Assembly: GCA_002862465.1 (NCBI GenBank)
Contig: PKDD01000124.1
Coordinates: 1 to 46,171, forward strand
Source: Haliea sp.
GTDB lineage: Bacteria; Pseudomonadota; Gammaproteobacteria; Pseudomonadales; Halieaceae
Direction of reading: 5' to 3'
DNA length: 46,171 nt
A program made the translations under genes and the position numbers. Of this stretch, positions 33,858 through 43,254 are shown in pieces; within the stretch, counting starts at the first letter, position 1; every line of letters begins with the position of its first letter. The notes beneath the pieces were generated by a model. It was given only the letters and a program-made list of their open reading frames with translations, was not told the DNA's origin and did not search any database.

Positions 33858-34330
33858 TCGCCGATTCGTACAGCCGGCAAACAGGGCCTCTCTATCACCA
33901 ATTTTTCTCTAGGCGCCATGACCTCGGCAGTGCCGGTCACCACCAGTTGGTCATCTTGGTTGAAGACATTACAGTCCAGGGTCACAAACCCGCGTTTGTC
34001 CTTTTTATCGATAACTTCTAAGTTAACGGTAATAGTGTCATCTAATCGTACTGGGAGACGAAAACGCATGGACTGCCCCAAATAGATGGTGCCTGGGCCC
34101 GGTAGCTCCATGGCGATTGCCGCTGAGATAACAGCGCCGCTTAACATCCCATGAGCGATACAGCTTTCGAACTGCGTCGTCGCCGCAAACGCCGGATCGA
34201 GATGTACCGGATTGACGTCGCCAGATACTGCCGCGAAGAGTTGGACATCCCGTTCTTCTATTAGCTTGGAATACGTGGCTGTTTGCCCTACGGTGATCTC
34301 ATCGTAGGTATAGTTGCGAAGTGTTGGCAT
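33854..34330 (-). CDS. MaoC-type (R)-specific enoyl-CoA hydratase
   Basis: A 158-residue hot-dog fold protein. The hydratase motif is present as D-x(2)-NPVHLDPAFAATTQF (Asp and His as catalytic pair) followed by IAHGMLSGAV; this is the MaoC/PhaJ pattern, which hydrates trans-2-enoyl-CoA to (R)-3-hydroxyacyl-CoA, linking fatty-acid oxidation to polyester synthesis or handling unusual acyl-CoAs. Start ATG at 34328-34330. It is divergent from hrpA by a short gap and convergent with the hypothetical gene at 33348. No polyester synthase is near. Confidence 0.88.
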   Translation of the reverse strand: MPTLRNYTYDEITVGQTATYSKLIEERDVQLFAAVSGDVNPVHLDPAFAATTQFESCIAHGMLSGAVISAAIAMELPGPGTIYLGQSMRFRLPVRLDDTITVNLEVIDKKDKRGFVTLDCNVFNQDDQLVVTGTAEVMAPREKLVIERPCLPAVRIGD

Positions 34331-34420
34331 GTACTGTGTCTCATAATGTGAAAAAGCGTGGTAAGCATAACCTACTTTTTCGCATTGTTGTGTGAAAAAC
34401 TTGATTGGCAGAAGTGTTAT

Positions 34421-37400
34421 ATGCAGGATATTACCCGACGTGAACGACGCGTCCCGGACATTACTTATCCGGAAAATCTTCCGATTGCTGCCACCCGTGG
34501 CGAGATTGCAAGCGCGATCTCAGAACACCAAGTTGTGATTATCGCAGGTGAGACGGGATCCGGTAAGACCACTCAGCTGCCTAAAATTTGTCTGCAAATG
34601 GGCCGTGGTGATACTAAGCTCATTGGGCACACACAGCCGCGCCGATTAGCAGCAAGAACCGTGGCCGCGCGCATCGCGCAGGAGTTAGGGACCGAGTTGG
34701 GTGATCTGGTGGGCTATCAGGTGCGCTTCAATGATCAGGTGTCAGAAAACACCGCCATAAAGCTCATGACAGACGGTATCTTATTGGCAGAGATGCGCCG
34801 TGACAGACTGTTACGAAAATACGACACGCTGATTATCGACGAAGCGCACGAACGCAGTCTCAACATTGACTTCCTGTTGGGGTATCTCAAACGTATCCTA
34901 CCAAGACGTCCCGATCTCAAGCTTATTGTCACCTCTGCGACTATAGACCTTGAGCGCTTTTCTCAGCACTTTGATAATGCACCGATTATAGAGGTGTCTG
35001 GCCGTTCTTTTCCTGTCAAAACAGTTTATGTCGGCCGCGACAGGCTAGAGAGTGACGGTGTGGGCGCACAGATCGGATCATTGGTGGAGGAAATTGACGC
35101 CGGTCAGTTTGGTCCGCGAGGTGATATTTTGGTGTTTCTGCCCGGCGAGCGGGACATACGTGAGACGGCGCGAGCGTTGCGCCAGCAGACGACCGTGGAC
35201 GTATTGCCTTTGTATGCGAGGCTCAGCCAGGCGGAGCAGAATAAGGTATTCGACAATACCCAGCGTCAGGCAGGCATCAGGGTGGTGTTGGCCACCAATG
35301 TGGCAGAAACCTCACTGACCGTCCCCGGCATCCGTTATGTGATAGACCCCGGTGAGGCACGCATTAGTCGTTACAGCCACCGTACTAAGCTGCAACGCCT
35401 GCCTGTGGAACCTATTTCTCAGGCGAGTGCTAACCAGCGGCAGGGTCGATGCGGACGTATCGGTCCCGGTGTCTGCATTCGGCTTTATAGTGAAGAGGAT
35501 TACCTTGGGCGCCCCGAGTTTACCGATCCTGAAATTCAGCGGACGAATCTGGCGGCCGTGGTGTTGCAAATGCTAACTCTAGGACTTGAGGACATAGAGC
35601 AATTTCCGTTTATTGATCCACCGGACTCGCGCATGGTACGTGATGGCTATAAGTTGCTTGAAGAACTGGGGGCGGTCAGTTCTGCTGGTGTGCTGAATGA
35701 TCTAGGCAAGCGTATGGCGCGATTGCCGGTGGATCCTCGGTTGGCACGCATGGTGTTGGCGGCCGCAGCGAATGGCTGTCTCGAAGAAATTCTAGTAATA
35801 GCGAGTGCTTTAGCGGCGCAAGATCCTCGCGATCGTCCCTCGGATAAGCAGCAACAGGCCGATCAAATGCACATTCGATTTCGTCATCCGCGCTCGGACT
35901 TTATGGCTCGGCTCAATCTCTGGCGCTATTATGAAGAGCGTCGTCAGGCCTTGAGTCAGAATCAGTTACGTAAACTGTGTCAGCGAGAATTCCTGTCTTT
36001 CCTCCGAATGCGCGACTGGCGTGATATTCATACGCAGTTGAGTATCGCGTGTCGTCAGCAGTCGCTGAGATCGGGTGCTATCTTGCCAGAAGAGGAGAAT
36101 TATCAGGGGGTACATACCGCACTGCTGAGCGGGCTTTTAACCAATATTGCGCAGCATGATGATGGGCGAGATTATCTTGGCAGTCGCAATCGTAAGTTGC
36201 AGATATTCCCCGGGTCGTCACAGGCGCGGAAACCACCGAAGTGGTTGGTCGCGGCTGAGATTATCGAAACGTCGAGGGTGTTTGCCCGCGACGTAGCCGG
36301 CATCGATCCTACCTGGGCCCTGAATATCAACCCAGACCTCCTGAAATATCACTACTATCAGCCTCGCTGGCAATCCCGACGGGGCCAGGTGGTAGCCTAT
36401 GAGCGCGTCAGTTTGTATGGCCTAACACTAGCAGATAAACGTGTCGTGCATTACGGGCCATTGGCGCCAGCGGAATGCCGGGAACTTTTAATACGCGAAG
36501 GCCTGATTGGATGGCGTTTCTCTAGGCCTCCCAAATTCCTCAAACACAACCGGCGACTGGTTGAGGAACTGGAAGAATTGGAATCACGCACCCGCCGGCG
36601 CGACATTCTGGTAGACGAGCACGCATTGTTTGATTTTTACAATGAACGCCTGCCTGTGGATATCTATACCGCTGCAAGTCTGCAGTCATGGTTAAAGCGT
36701 CAACCGGACGGAAATCACATGCTGTCAATGACACGCGAGGTTGTGGTCGCAAGGGACCCTGGCCTCGAATTGAGTGCGCAGTTCCCTGATCATCTGGTTT
36801 GGGAGGATATGCACCTAAAGTTAAGCTATCAATTCGAGCCCGGACAAGTCGCAGATGGAGTATCTGTAACCGTTCCGGTTGCATTGCTTAATCGTGCTCC
36901 GCGTTACTTGTTTGACTGGTTGGTCCCGGGACTGTTGCGGGAAAAATGTATTCAGCTGGTGAAGGCCCTTCCTAAAGAGCAGCGCAAGCGTCTGGTGCCC
37001 GCCCCTGATTTTATTGGCAGAGCGCTGGAGCAACTGCAGCCCGACAACGTTGATTTGCTGACTATTCTAGCCAGCCGTCTCTCTGATTTGGGCGGTCTAG
37101 CGCTCAATCGTAGCGATCTGGCGCGAGATAAACTCGATGACTACTATTTTATGAATGTGCGGGTGGTGGATGCAGAGGGCCGCCTGTTGGAGCAGGGCCG
37201 AGACCTAGGTGCGCTGGTGAACCGCTTTCGTTCGGATACACGTCAGAGTATTAGTGCCAATCAAGCGGCTTCCCCAGCGCAGGAGGGAATCACACGGTGG
37301 GATTTTGGAGAGGTTCCGCACGAGTGGCGCTTGCGCCAGGCCGGTATTGATATTGTGGCCTATCCAGCATTGGCAGACAGGGGGGACACGGTATCCATTG

Positions 37401-38167
37401 TACTGTGTGATTACCCTAACGAGGCCAGAATTCAGCATCGGCTCGGTGTGTTGCGCCTGTTGCGACTCAAGGGTGCTCAGCAGGTTAAGTTCTTGCGTAA
37501 ACAGCTATTGCGAGGCAATGACTTTAACCTCGTGCTAGCCGGTGCCAAGCTCGACCGCGGCACACTTGTCGAGGATTTAATTGACGGTGCCTTCTTGCAG
37601 TCTATGGGTTTAGACCAGCGCCTACCTTACACCGAAGTTGAGTTTCAAACCCTGGAAGTAGAGGGAAAAGGTGCAGTAATAGGCCGAGCGAATGAGATGG
37701 AGACGACACTTCTTACGGTGCTGAAGCAGCTCGCGGACATGCGACAGAAGCTCATGGCAATGGGTTCAAGCAAGTGGCCCGATACGCGCGAAGATGTGAG
37801 GTTACAGCTGTCACTATTGCTTGACGGGCCGTTTCAGCGTGACACTCCAGCGGAATGGTTGTCTCAGTATCCTCGTTACATAAAAGCTATATTACAGCGT
37901 CTAGAGCGCGTAAGCGGCCAGTATCCCAAAGATCAGAAGTCTACTGTTAGCCTTTATGGTTTGACGCAGCCACTGCTTAACGCGCAGGCAGAGCGTCCTC
38001 ATTTATTGTTGATGAGTGCGGAAGCTAGGTTGTATCGGTGGATGTTGGAGGAGTTTCGCGTATCGCTGTTTGCCCAGAACCTCGGCACGCGGCAGGCCGT
38101 ATCAGTGAAACGATTGAAAGAGCAGTGGAGCCTTGTCACAGGGTGGTTGGAAAGAAATCCACATTGA
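34421..38167 (+). CDS. hrpA: ATP-dependent RNA helicase HrpA
   Basis: A DEAH-box helicase of 1,248 residues. Motifs in order: GETGSGKTTQ (I), TQPRRLAA (Ia), DEAHERS (II, DEAH), SATID (III), NVAETSLT (V), QRQGRCGR (VI), then the HA2 and OB-fold domains (KYHYYQPRWQSRRGQVVAYERVSL) and the long HrpA-specific C-terminus. It unwinds or remodels structured RNA, with roles in mRNA processing and ribosome rescue in E. coli. I take ATG 34421; the E. coli protein has about 80 residues before the ITYPxNLP motif, here only about 15, so the N-terminus is short. GTG at 34358 would add 21 residues, with no better fit. Confidence 0.92.
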   Translation: MQDITRRERRVPDITYPENLPIAATRGEIASAISEHQVVIIAGETGSGKTTQLPKICLQMGRGDTKLIGHTQPRRLAARTVAARIAQELGTELGDLVGYQVRFNDQVSENTAIKLMTDGILLAEMRRDRLLRKYDTLIIDEAHERSLNIDFLLGYLKRILPRRPDLKLIVTSATIDLERFSQHFDNAPIIEVSGRSFPVKTVYVGRDRLESDGVGAQIGSLVEEIDAGQFGPRGDILVFLPGERDIRETARALRQQTTVDVLPLYARLSQAEQNKVFDNTQRQAGIRVVLATNVAETSLTVPGIRYVIDPGEARISRYSHRTKLQRLPVEPISQASANQRQGRCGRIGPGVCIRLYSEEDYLGRPEFTDPEIQRTNLAAVVLQMLTLGLEDIEQFPFIDPPDSRMVRDGYKLLEELGAVSSAGVLNDLGKRMARLPVDPRLARMVLAAAANGCLEEILVIASALAAQDPRDRPSDKQQQADQMHIRFRHPRSDFMARLNLWRYYEERRQALSQNQLRKLCQREFLSFLRMRDWRDIHTQLSIACRQQSLRSGAILPEEENYQGVHTALLSGLLTNIAQHDDGRDYLGSRNRKLQIFPGSSQARKPPKWLVAAEIIETSRVFARDVAGIDPTWALNINPDLLKYHYYQPRWQSRRGQVVAYERVSLYGLTLADKRVVHYGPLAPAECRELLIREGLIGWRFSRPPKFLKHNRRLVEELEELESRTRRRDILVDEHALFDFYNERLPVDIYTAASLQSWLKRQPDGNHMLSMTREVVVARDPGLELSAQFPDHLVWEDMHLKLSYQFEPGQVADGVSVTVPVALLNRAPRYLFDWLVPGLLREKCIQLVKALPKEQRKRLVPAPDFIGRALEQLQPDNVDLLTILASRLSDLGGLALNRSDLARDKLDDYYFMNVRVVDAEGRLLEQGRDLGALVNRFRSDTRQSISANQAASPAQEGITRWDFGEVPHEWRLRQAGIDIVAYPALADRGDTVSIVLCDYPNEARIQHRLGVLRLLRLKGAQQVKFLRKQLLRGNDFNLVLAGAKLDRGTLVEDLIDGAFLQSMGLDQRLPYTEVEFQTLEVEGKGAVIGRANEMETTLLTVLKQLADMRQKLMAMGSSKWPDTREDVRLQLSLLLDGPFQRDTPAEWLSQYPRYIKAILQRLERVSGQYPKDQKSTVSLYGLTQPLLNAQAERPHLLLMSAEARLYRWMLEEFRVSLFAQNLGTRQAVSVKRLKEQWSLVTGWLERNPH

Positions 38168-38293
38168 CGCTAATAGGCAAGCTTTATTTCGAGTTATCCC
38201 TAGCGCAGTAGGCTGCTAAAGAGGAAGAGCGTCGCCAAGCGACTATTAATAATCTGCTGGCCTGAGGTTATTGTACTTGCCGGAGATCTAAGG

Positions 38294-38322
38294 TTGATCC
38301 TGTTACTGCCTGAGCGTACTAT
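38294..38322 (+). promoter_or_regulatory. predicted sigma70 promoter of mlaA
   Basis: TTGATC (38294-38299), 17-base spacer, TACTAT (38317-38322), with a start of about 38329, 24 bases before the ATG. The best-looking promoter found in the window by eye. Confidence 0.5.
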
Positions 38323-38352
38323 TCTTCAGCTATGTTATAGGCTAGTTACTAA

Positions 38353-39072
38353 ATGAAATTGTTGTGCAAACTATTGCTGCTTTCCTCGATGTTCGCCGCA
38401 TTCTCAGCTTCGGGAATGGAAGCGGCGAACGATATTGACCCGTGGGAGCCGGTGAATCGTCGTATATTCGCTTTTAACGAAACGCTGGACAACTATGCGT
38501 TGCTGCCTATAGCGAGGGGTTACCAGTTTGTGATGCCGGATTCCGCTGAGCGCGGTGTCAGTAACTTCATTCTTAATGTTTATGAAGTAAATTCCGTATT
38601 GAATTCTCTGATGCAGGGCCGCCCCGCAAATGCATTGCAAACGGGAGGCCGCTTTTTGGTGAATACAGCGCTGGGGTTCGGAGGCCTGTTTGATGTGGCT
38701 ACGCTGATGGGGATTGAGCCGAGCCCCGCTGACTTCGGTCAGACCCTCTATACATGGGGTTTTGAGCAAGGCCCTTTTGTGATGCTGCCGATGATTGGAC
38801 CAAAAACGGTACGCAGCGGCACTGGCTTTTTCTTTGATACCTATACTTCGATCCCAGCCTTCCTAGACTGGAAGACAGCCTATTTATTTTGGACCTTAGA
38901 GGTGGTTGATATTCGTGCGAATCTGATTAAAGCGGATGACCTAATTACGGGTGATCGTTATATTTTTATACGCAACGCGTATATGCAGCGACGCGAATAT
39001 TTTGTGACGGGGGGTAAAGTGACGGATACCTTCTCTGAATTTGAGGACGGAGACGAATTTGAGGACTTTTAA
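38353..39072 (+). CDS. mlaA: MlaA-family outer membrane phospholipid-transport protein
   Basis: A 239-residue MlaA/VacJ-like protein. It starts with a signal peptide (MKLLCKLLLLSSMFAAFSASGMEA), then the family motif DPWEPVNRRIFAFNETLDNY, VLNSLMQGRP, GRFLVNTALGFGGLFDVA and DFGQTLYTWGFEQGPFVMLPMIGPKTVRSGTG. MlaA lets mislocated phospholipids return from the outer leaflet of the outer membrane to the Mla chain. The usual lipobox cysteine is missing: the signal peptide ends in ASG-M-E-A without Cys, so it is predicted to be cleaved by signal peptidase I. The acidic tail (EFEDGDEFEDF) is unusual too. It follows the HrpA gene by 185 bases. Confidence 0.88.
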   Translation: MKLLCKLLLLSSMFAAFSASGMEAANDIDPWEPVNRRIFAFNETLDNYALLPIARGYQFVMPDSAERGVSNFILNVYEVNSVLNSLMQGRPANALQTGGRFLVNTALGFGGLFDVATLMGIEPSPADFGQTLYTWGFEQGPFVMLPMIGPKTVRSGTGFFFDTYTSIPAFLDWKTAYLFWTLEVVDIRANLIKADDLITGDRYIFIRNAYMQRREYFVTGGKVTDTFSEFEDGDEFEDF

Positions 39073-39220
39073 ATACGGTTTGGTGTCCTCGCCCAAGCTA
39101 AACCTAAACGAAACTGCGGTAAAATTGTAAAATCCTGCCAAATCTACAACCCTCGATGTTGCCTGCATCCCACGATGGGCGTACTGTCACGTCCAATCTA
39201 ACGGAAAACTAACTATAATC

Positions 39221-40399
39221 GTGTCAATTGGCAAAGTCCTTATTGTTGATGATCAAATTGCCCGTGCTACAGCGTTGGCAGATTTCCTTGCGGATAAAGG
39301 TTTTCAGGTTCAGATAGTTGCCGACGTTAGTAGTTATGCGCATTCTCTTCGCGATGATAGCGAATTAGACGTGATCTTGTGTGAGCTTGATCTCAAGGAC
39401 TTTTCTTGGGTCGAAGCCCGTCATTCGTTGCGAGCGATGGACGTGAAAGTCCCTTTGATCGTGTTCTGTGACGAGGCCGAAGTTGACAAAATTATGACTG
39501 CTATGAAGTTAGGAGCGCGTGATTTTTTTCTGCGTCCCTTGGAAGACAAGTCGTTGCTGGTCAAATCAATTGAGCGCTGCGTGCGACAGCGTAACATGCG
39601 GCGCGATTTGCAGGAGTCGCGTGAACGACTGGAAGCCGCTAACATCGAGTTACGTGGCACAGTAAAAACGCTTGAACAGGATCAGCAGGCAGGTCGTCAG
39701 GTTCAACTGCGTATGCTGCCCGTGAGCCCCATGGTGCTCAATGATTATGTGTTTAGCCATACGGTCATCCCTTCTCTGTACCTCAGCGGTGATTTCACTG
39801 ATTACTTTACGGTTGGAACAAGCCATGTCATCTTCTTTATGGCCGATGTCTCTGGTCATGGCAGTTCATCTGCGTTTGCAACAGTGTTGCTAAAAAACCT
39901 GTTTGCGCGCAAACGATCTGACTACATGCGACGCAACGATGATGCCATTATGAATCCGCTGGTTATGTTGCATCACGCAAACAAGGAACTCTTGGATCTT
40001 GGGCTTGATAAATTTGCGACAATGGTAGTAGGACTATTGGATATGCATGGTAATACGCTGCGCTATACCATAGCAGGGCATTTGCCATTGCCGGTACTGG
40101 TCTGTGACGCTGGAGCACGTTATCTAGAGGGTGAAGGCTCCACCGTAGGTATGATGGAGGATGTCGAGTATGAAGAGCATCTGCTGCAACTCCCGGACAC
40201 TTTTACGCTTGGCGTTTTCTCGGATGGAATCCTTGAGATTTTGCCACCCGACAACCTCATCGAAAAAGAAAAGTATTTTCTGAAAAAATTTGAACAGAAC
40301 GCAGATTCACCGCGGCAGCTAGTGGCGGACTTAGGTCTTAATCGTCTGGAGCCAGCGCCGGACGACATTGCAGCGCTGTTTCTTACTAAAAGTGGCTGA
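39221..40399 (+). CDS. HsbR-like receiver-PP2C phosphatase with degenerate receiver
   Basis: A 392-residue protein: receiver-like domain (1-120), a coiled linker (about 125-165) and a SpoIIE/RsbU-type PP2C phosphatase domain (about 170-390, with SGDFTDYF, MADVSGHGSSSA, FATMVVG, IAGHLPLPV and VFSDGILE). The pattern is that of HsbR, which controls an anti-sigma antagonist. In the receiver the acidic pair D10/D11 is present, but the phosphoacceptor site reads E55 (LCELDL) and the conserved Lys is R105 (FLRPL). Phosphorylation of the normal kind is therefore unlikely; Glu could mimic the phosphorylated state. GTG start at 39221 fits directly after an in-frame stop. The STAS gene follows two bases after its stop. 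Confidence 0.85.
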   Translation: MSIGKVLIVDDQIARATALADFLADKGFQVQIVADVSSYAHSLRDDSELDVILCELDLKDFSWVEARHSLRAMDVKVPLIVFCDEAEVDKIMTAMKLGARDFFLRPLEDKSLLVKSIERCVRQRNMRRDLQESRERLEAANIELRGTVKTLEQDQQAGRQVQLRMLPVSPMVLNDYVFSHTVIPSLYLSGDFTDYFTVGTSHVIFFMADVSGHGSSSAFATVLLKNLFARKRSDYMRRNDDAIMNPLVMLHHANKELLDLGLDKFATMVVGLLDMHGNTLRYTIAGHLPLPVLVCDAGARYLEGEGSTVGMMEDVEYEEHLLQLPDTFTLGVFSDGILEILPPDNLIEKEKYFLKKFEQNADSPRQLVADLGLNRLEPAPDDIAALFLTKSG

Positions 40400-40400
40400 G

Positions 40401-40883
40401 ATGCAAGAGGGACGCATATTGGCAGCGAGTCACCATGGTTCCTATGTGATTCGACTAGTGGGTGATGTGCGGTTGACTCTTTGCAATAGTATGGACGATT
40501 TTTTTGAACACATTTTTGCAGATCCGGACTTTGTTAGCGTCTGGGTAGACCTGTGTGAGGCGCAGGGCATTGACAGTACGACGCTTGGTTTGCTGGCTAA
40601 GTTGGCACTGAGGGTTAAAGAAAATTTTGGCTTCAAGCCCGCCATATACTCATCTGAGCCCGGCATTAATCGCCTGCTCAAGACGATGGGCTTTCATCGC
40701 TTATTCGAACTGCATGAAGATGTCTGCAGTAACCCTCAGGACATTACAGAAATCCCGCAAATTGAGGGAAGCGAAGAGTCAGTGAAGCAGAAAGTAATTG
40801 AGGCCCATTATATTTTGATGGGTCTGTCTGATGAAAATCGTGATCGCTTTAGTGATTTGCTCACTGCTCTCCAGCGCGACTGA
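40401..40883 (+). CDS. HsbA-like STAS anti-sigma factor antagonist
   Basis: A 160-residue STAS-domain protein with an extra C-terminal part. The phosphorylatable serine region is IDSTTLG (S59), preceded by WVDLCEAQG. It would bind an anti-sigma factor when unphosphorylated and is released by phosphorylation; the phosphatase just upstream is the expected controller (as in HsbR/HsbA of pseudomonads, where the set governs biofilm-motility choice). Start ATG 40401 lies one base after the phosphatase stop, so the two are translationally coupled. The convergent terB gene ends one base away. Confidence 0.82.
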   Translation: MQEGRILAASHHGSYVIRLVGDVRLTLCNSMDDFFEHIFADPDFVSVWVDLCEAQGIDSTTLGLLAKLALRVKENFGFKPAIYSSEPGINRLLKTMGFHRLFELHEDVCSNPQDITEIPQIEGSEESVKQKVIEAHYILMGLSDENRDRFSDLLTALQRD

Positions 40884-40884
40884 C

Positions 40885-41325
40885 TTACCCGTCTGCTGCA
40901 AGTTTGCAGTTAATATAGTCTGAGTGGGGGACATAGGTCAGATCGGCCACCTGCCGAATAAGGTGTTCTTCATACTTGCTCAGATCACCATCGGCATAGG
41001 CCACAGCCCACATGGCACTGATCAGTTGCACCTTTTGCTCTGCGCTGCAGTGCTCGTTGATTACTTTGGTGAGTTCATACAGTGAAGTGGCCTCTTCGAC
41101 ACGTTCTCGAGCATTCAGTACTAGTGCGTCAACCTCATCCTGTCCTAGCTTCAGCGATGTCTTGAGTAATTGAGACAGTCTGTGAAGCTCGACTTCATCT
41201 TCAGTAAAATCTGCCCGAGCAGTTTCAACTAGCAAAGCCGCAGCTGCCAACCGCAGATCCGGCTTGGCCGGTCCACTATTTTCCTGCTGAGGCGTCTCAA
41301 ACAGTGCTTTTAGCGTTCGGATCAT
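40885..41325 (-). CDS. TerB-family protein
   Basis: A 146-residue mostly helical protein with the TerB pattern: [18 protein letters not shown] (metal-binding acidic helix), [51 protein letters not shown] (a second acidic helix with ADGDLSKYE). TerB-like proteins bind metal ions and were first named for tellurite resistance, although most chromosomal copies have unknown roles. It is the last gene of the dusA-tal-terB unit: its start overlaps the tal stop by four bases (ATGA). Cytoplasmic. Confidence 0.82.
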   Translation of the reverse strand: MIRTLKALFETPQQENSGPAKPDLRLAAAALLVETARADFTEDEVELHRLSQLLKTSLKLGQDEVDALVLNARERVEEATSLYELTKVINEHCSAEQKVQLISAMWAVAYADGDLSKYEEHLIRQVADLTYVPHSDYINCKLAADG

Positions 41326-42275
41326 TTTCCACCTATTATGTTTTCTAGTTTGATCTGATCAGCGACAAAGGTTCTGATGCCCTCTGCCAGCTTTTCGGTT
41401 GCCATAGCATCTTCGTTGATGTCGTAGCGAAATTCTGCCTCCGTAAGGCTGACTTTGTCTTCGCTGCAATCAGCGATTTTGGCGCATAGTTGCTGCGGTA
41501 AATGGCCCTCGTCGGCCTCCAGTTCTGTCAAGAGTGCCGGACTGATCGTAAGGCGATCACAACCGGCCAGTGCCTCAATTTCGTCGGTGTTGCGGAAACT
41601 AGCGCCCATCACCACCGTCTTATAGCTATGGCATTTGTAGTAATTGTATATCTTGGTGACAGACTGGACGCCTGGATCCTCTAATCCATTTTCAATCACC
41701 ATATCAGTGTTGGCCTTATACCAGTCTAGAATACGACCGACAAAAGGTGAAATTAGAAAGACGCCGGCATCGGCGCAGGCAGCGGCTTGACTAAAACTAA
41801 ATAGCAGCGTGAGGTTGCAGTTTATGCCCTCTAGCTCAAGCTGCTTGGCGGCGCAGATACCCTCCCAGGTTGCCGCGAGTTTGATCAGAATACGTTCGCG
41901 GCCGAAGCCAGCCTCCTCATAAAGGCCAATGAACTTTTTAGCGCGTTCAATAGAGGCGTCTGTGTTAAACGACAGGCGAGCATCAACCTCGGTGGAAATA
42001 CGGCCAGGAATAATGCCAAGAATCTCCGAGCCGACATCCACTGCAAAACGGTCATTACAATTGGCCAGTTGCTCTACATTAGTGCCGCCCAGATCATAGG
42101 CAAAGTCTTTGGCATTTTGCAGCAAGGTCCTGTAGCCGGGTAGGGCGGCCGCTTTAAGCAGTAAAGAGGGGTTTGTGGTGGCATCAATAGGTTTAAAACG
42201 CCGCATCGCGTCAATGTCCCCCGTATCGGCGACCACAGTGGTTATGCTTTTTAGTTGTTCAAGTTTGTTAGTCAT
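41322..42275 (-). CDS. tal: transaldolase
   Basis: A 317-residue TIM-barrel transaldolase, same length as TalB of E. coli. The Schiff-base lysine is K132 ([11 protein letters not shown]); DATTNPSLL (31-39) and [11 protein letters not shown] are family signatures. It exchanges three-carbon units between sugar phosphates in the pentose phosphate pathway. ATG 42273-42275 gives the standard N-terminus MTNKLEQLK and overlaps the dusA stop by 8 bases; a GTG further upstream at 42284 is less likely. Confidence 0.93.
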   Translation of the reverse strand: MTNKLEQLKSITTVVADTGDIDAMRRFKPIDATTNPSLLLKAAALPGYRTLLQNAKDFAYDLGGTNVEQLANCNDRFAVDVGSEILGIIPGRISTEVDARLSFNTDASIERAKKFIGLYEEAGFGRERILIKLAATWEGICAAKQLELEGINCNLTLLFSFSQAAACADAGVFLISPFVGRILDWYKANTDMVIENGLEDPGVQSVTKIYNYYKCHSYKTVVMGASFRNTDEIEALAGCDRLTISPALLTELEADEGHLPQQLCAKIADCSEDKVSLTEAEFRYDINEDAMATEKLAEGIRTFVADQIKLENIIGGK

Positions 42276-43254
42276 GGTGCTCACTTACTAGTGCATAGGC
42301 TTGAGCTAAAATATCAATTCCAGCTGACTTTTTATACGCATTTTCGCTCAAGTGTCGCCTGAATTTTCGGGCGCCCGGGACACCCTGATAGAGTCCGAGA
42401 ATATGGCGGGTAATATGGTTAAGTTGTCCACCTCGTGCAAGATGCCGCTCAGTGAACGGCAGCAAGTCCGCGATCACATCATCTCGAGATTTTTCCGGGC
42501 GGTCTATCCCGAATAGCTTCTGGTCAACCTGCGTGAGCATCCATGGGTTTTGATATGCTTCCCTCCCCAGCATTACCCCATCGACATGATTAAGATGGAC
42601 CTGACAATCCTCAATGCTTTGAATGCCGCCGTTAACGACAATGGTGAGTTGCGGAAAATCCTTCTTCAATTGGTAGACCCAGGGATAGTTCAACGGAGGA
42701 ATTTCGCGATTTTCCTTCGGCGATAGTCCCTGCAGCCATGCTTTTCTGGCATGGACGATAAACACGGAACAGCCCGCTGCAGCTACGGGCGCAATAAATG
42801 CTAATAACTGCTCATACGATTCCATGTGGTCGATGCCAATACGATGCTTCACGGTTATCGGTATATTGCAGCTGTCCCTCATGGCCTTGACGCAGTCTGC
42901 TACTAGATCTGGTTTTCCCATCAGGCAGGCACCAAACATACCTGACTGTACGCGATCAGAAGGGCAGCCACAATTGATGTTGACCTCATCATAGCCCCAT
43001 TCCTGAGCCCATCTTGCACAGCGTGCCAGATCCTTCGGGTCGCTGCCGCCCAACTGCAGCGCAACCGGGTGTTCTTCACGGTTGAAGTGTAAGAAGCGCT
43101 TCCTTTCGCCATGAATTAACGCACCAGTGGTAACCATCTCAGTATACACTAGGGCTTTTTTAGTCAGCAGTCGCCAGAAATAGCGACAATTATGATCTGA
43201 CCAATCCATCATTGGCGCAATGCTGAAACGGTGATGAGAACTATCGATTTTCAT
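42268..43254 (-). CDS. dusA: tRNA-dihydrouridine synthase DusA
   Basis: A 328-residue flavoenzyme. Signatures: IAPMMDWSD (FMN loop at 12-20), the catalytic Cys C97 in [19 protein letters not shown] and [30 protein letters not shown] and LGREAYQNP. DusA reduces U20/U20a in the D-loop of tRNAs. It starts the dusA-tal-terB operon, with its stop inside the tal start region. The upstream 488-base gap would hold the promoter. Confidence 0.93.
   Translation of the reverse strand: MKIDSSHHRFSIAPMMDWSDHNCRYFWRLLTKKALVYTEMVTTGALIHGERKRFLHFNREEHPVALQLGGSDPKDLARCARWAQEWGYDEVNINCGCPSDRVQSGMFGACLMGKPDLVADCVKAMRDSCNIPITVKHRIGIDHMESYEQLLAFIAPVAAAGCSVFIVHARKAWLQGLSPKENREIPPLNYPWVYQLKKDFPQLTIVVNGGIQSIEDCQVHLNHVDGVMLGREAYQNPWMLTQVDQKLFGIDRPEKSRDDVIADLLPFTERHLARGGQLNHITRHILGLYQGVPGARKFRRHLSENAYKKSAGIDILAQAYALVSEHHD

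Noticed and set aside
39117-39130. A second CpxR-like site GTAAA-ATT-GTAAA upstream of the receiver-phosphatase gene.
   Set aside because: The spacer is three bases rather than five, so it does not match the consensus.
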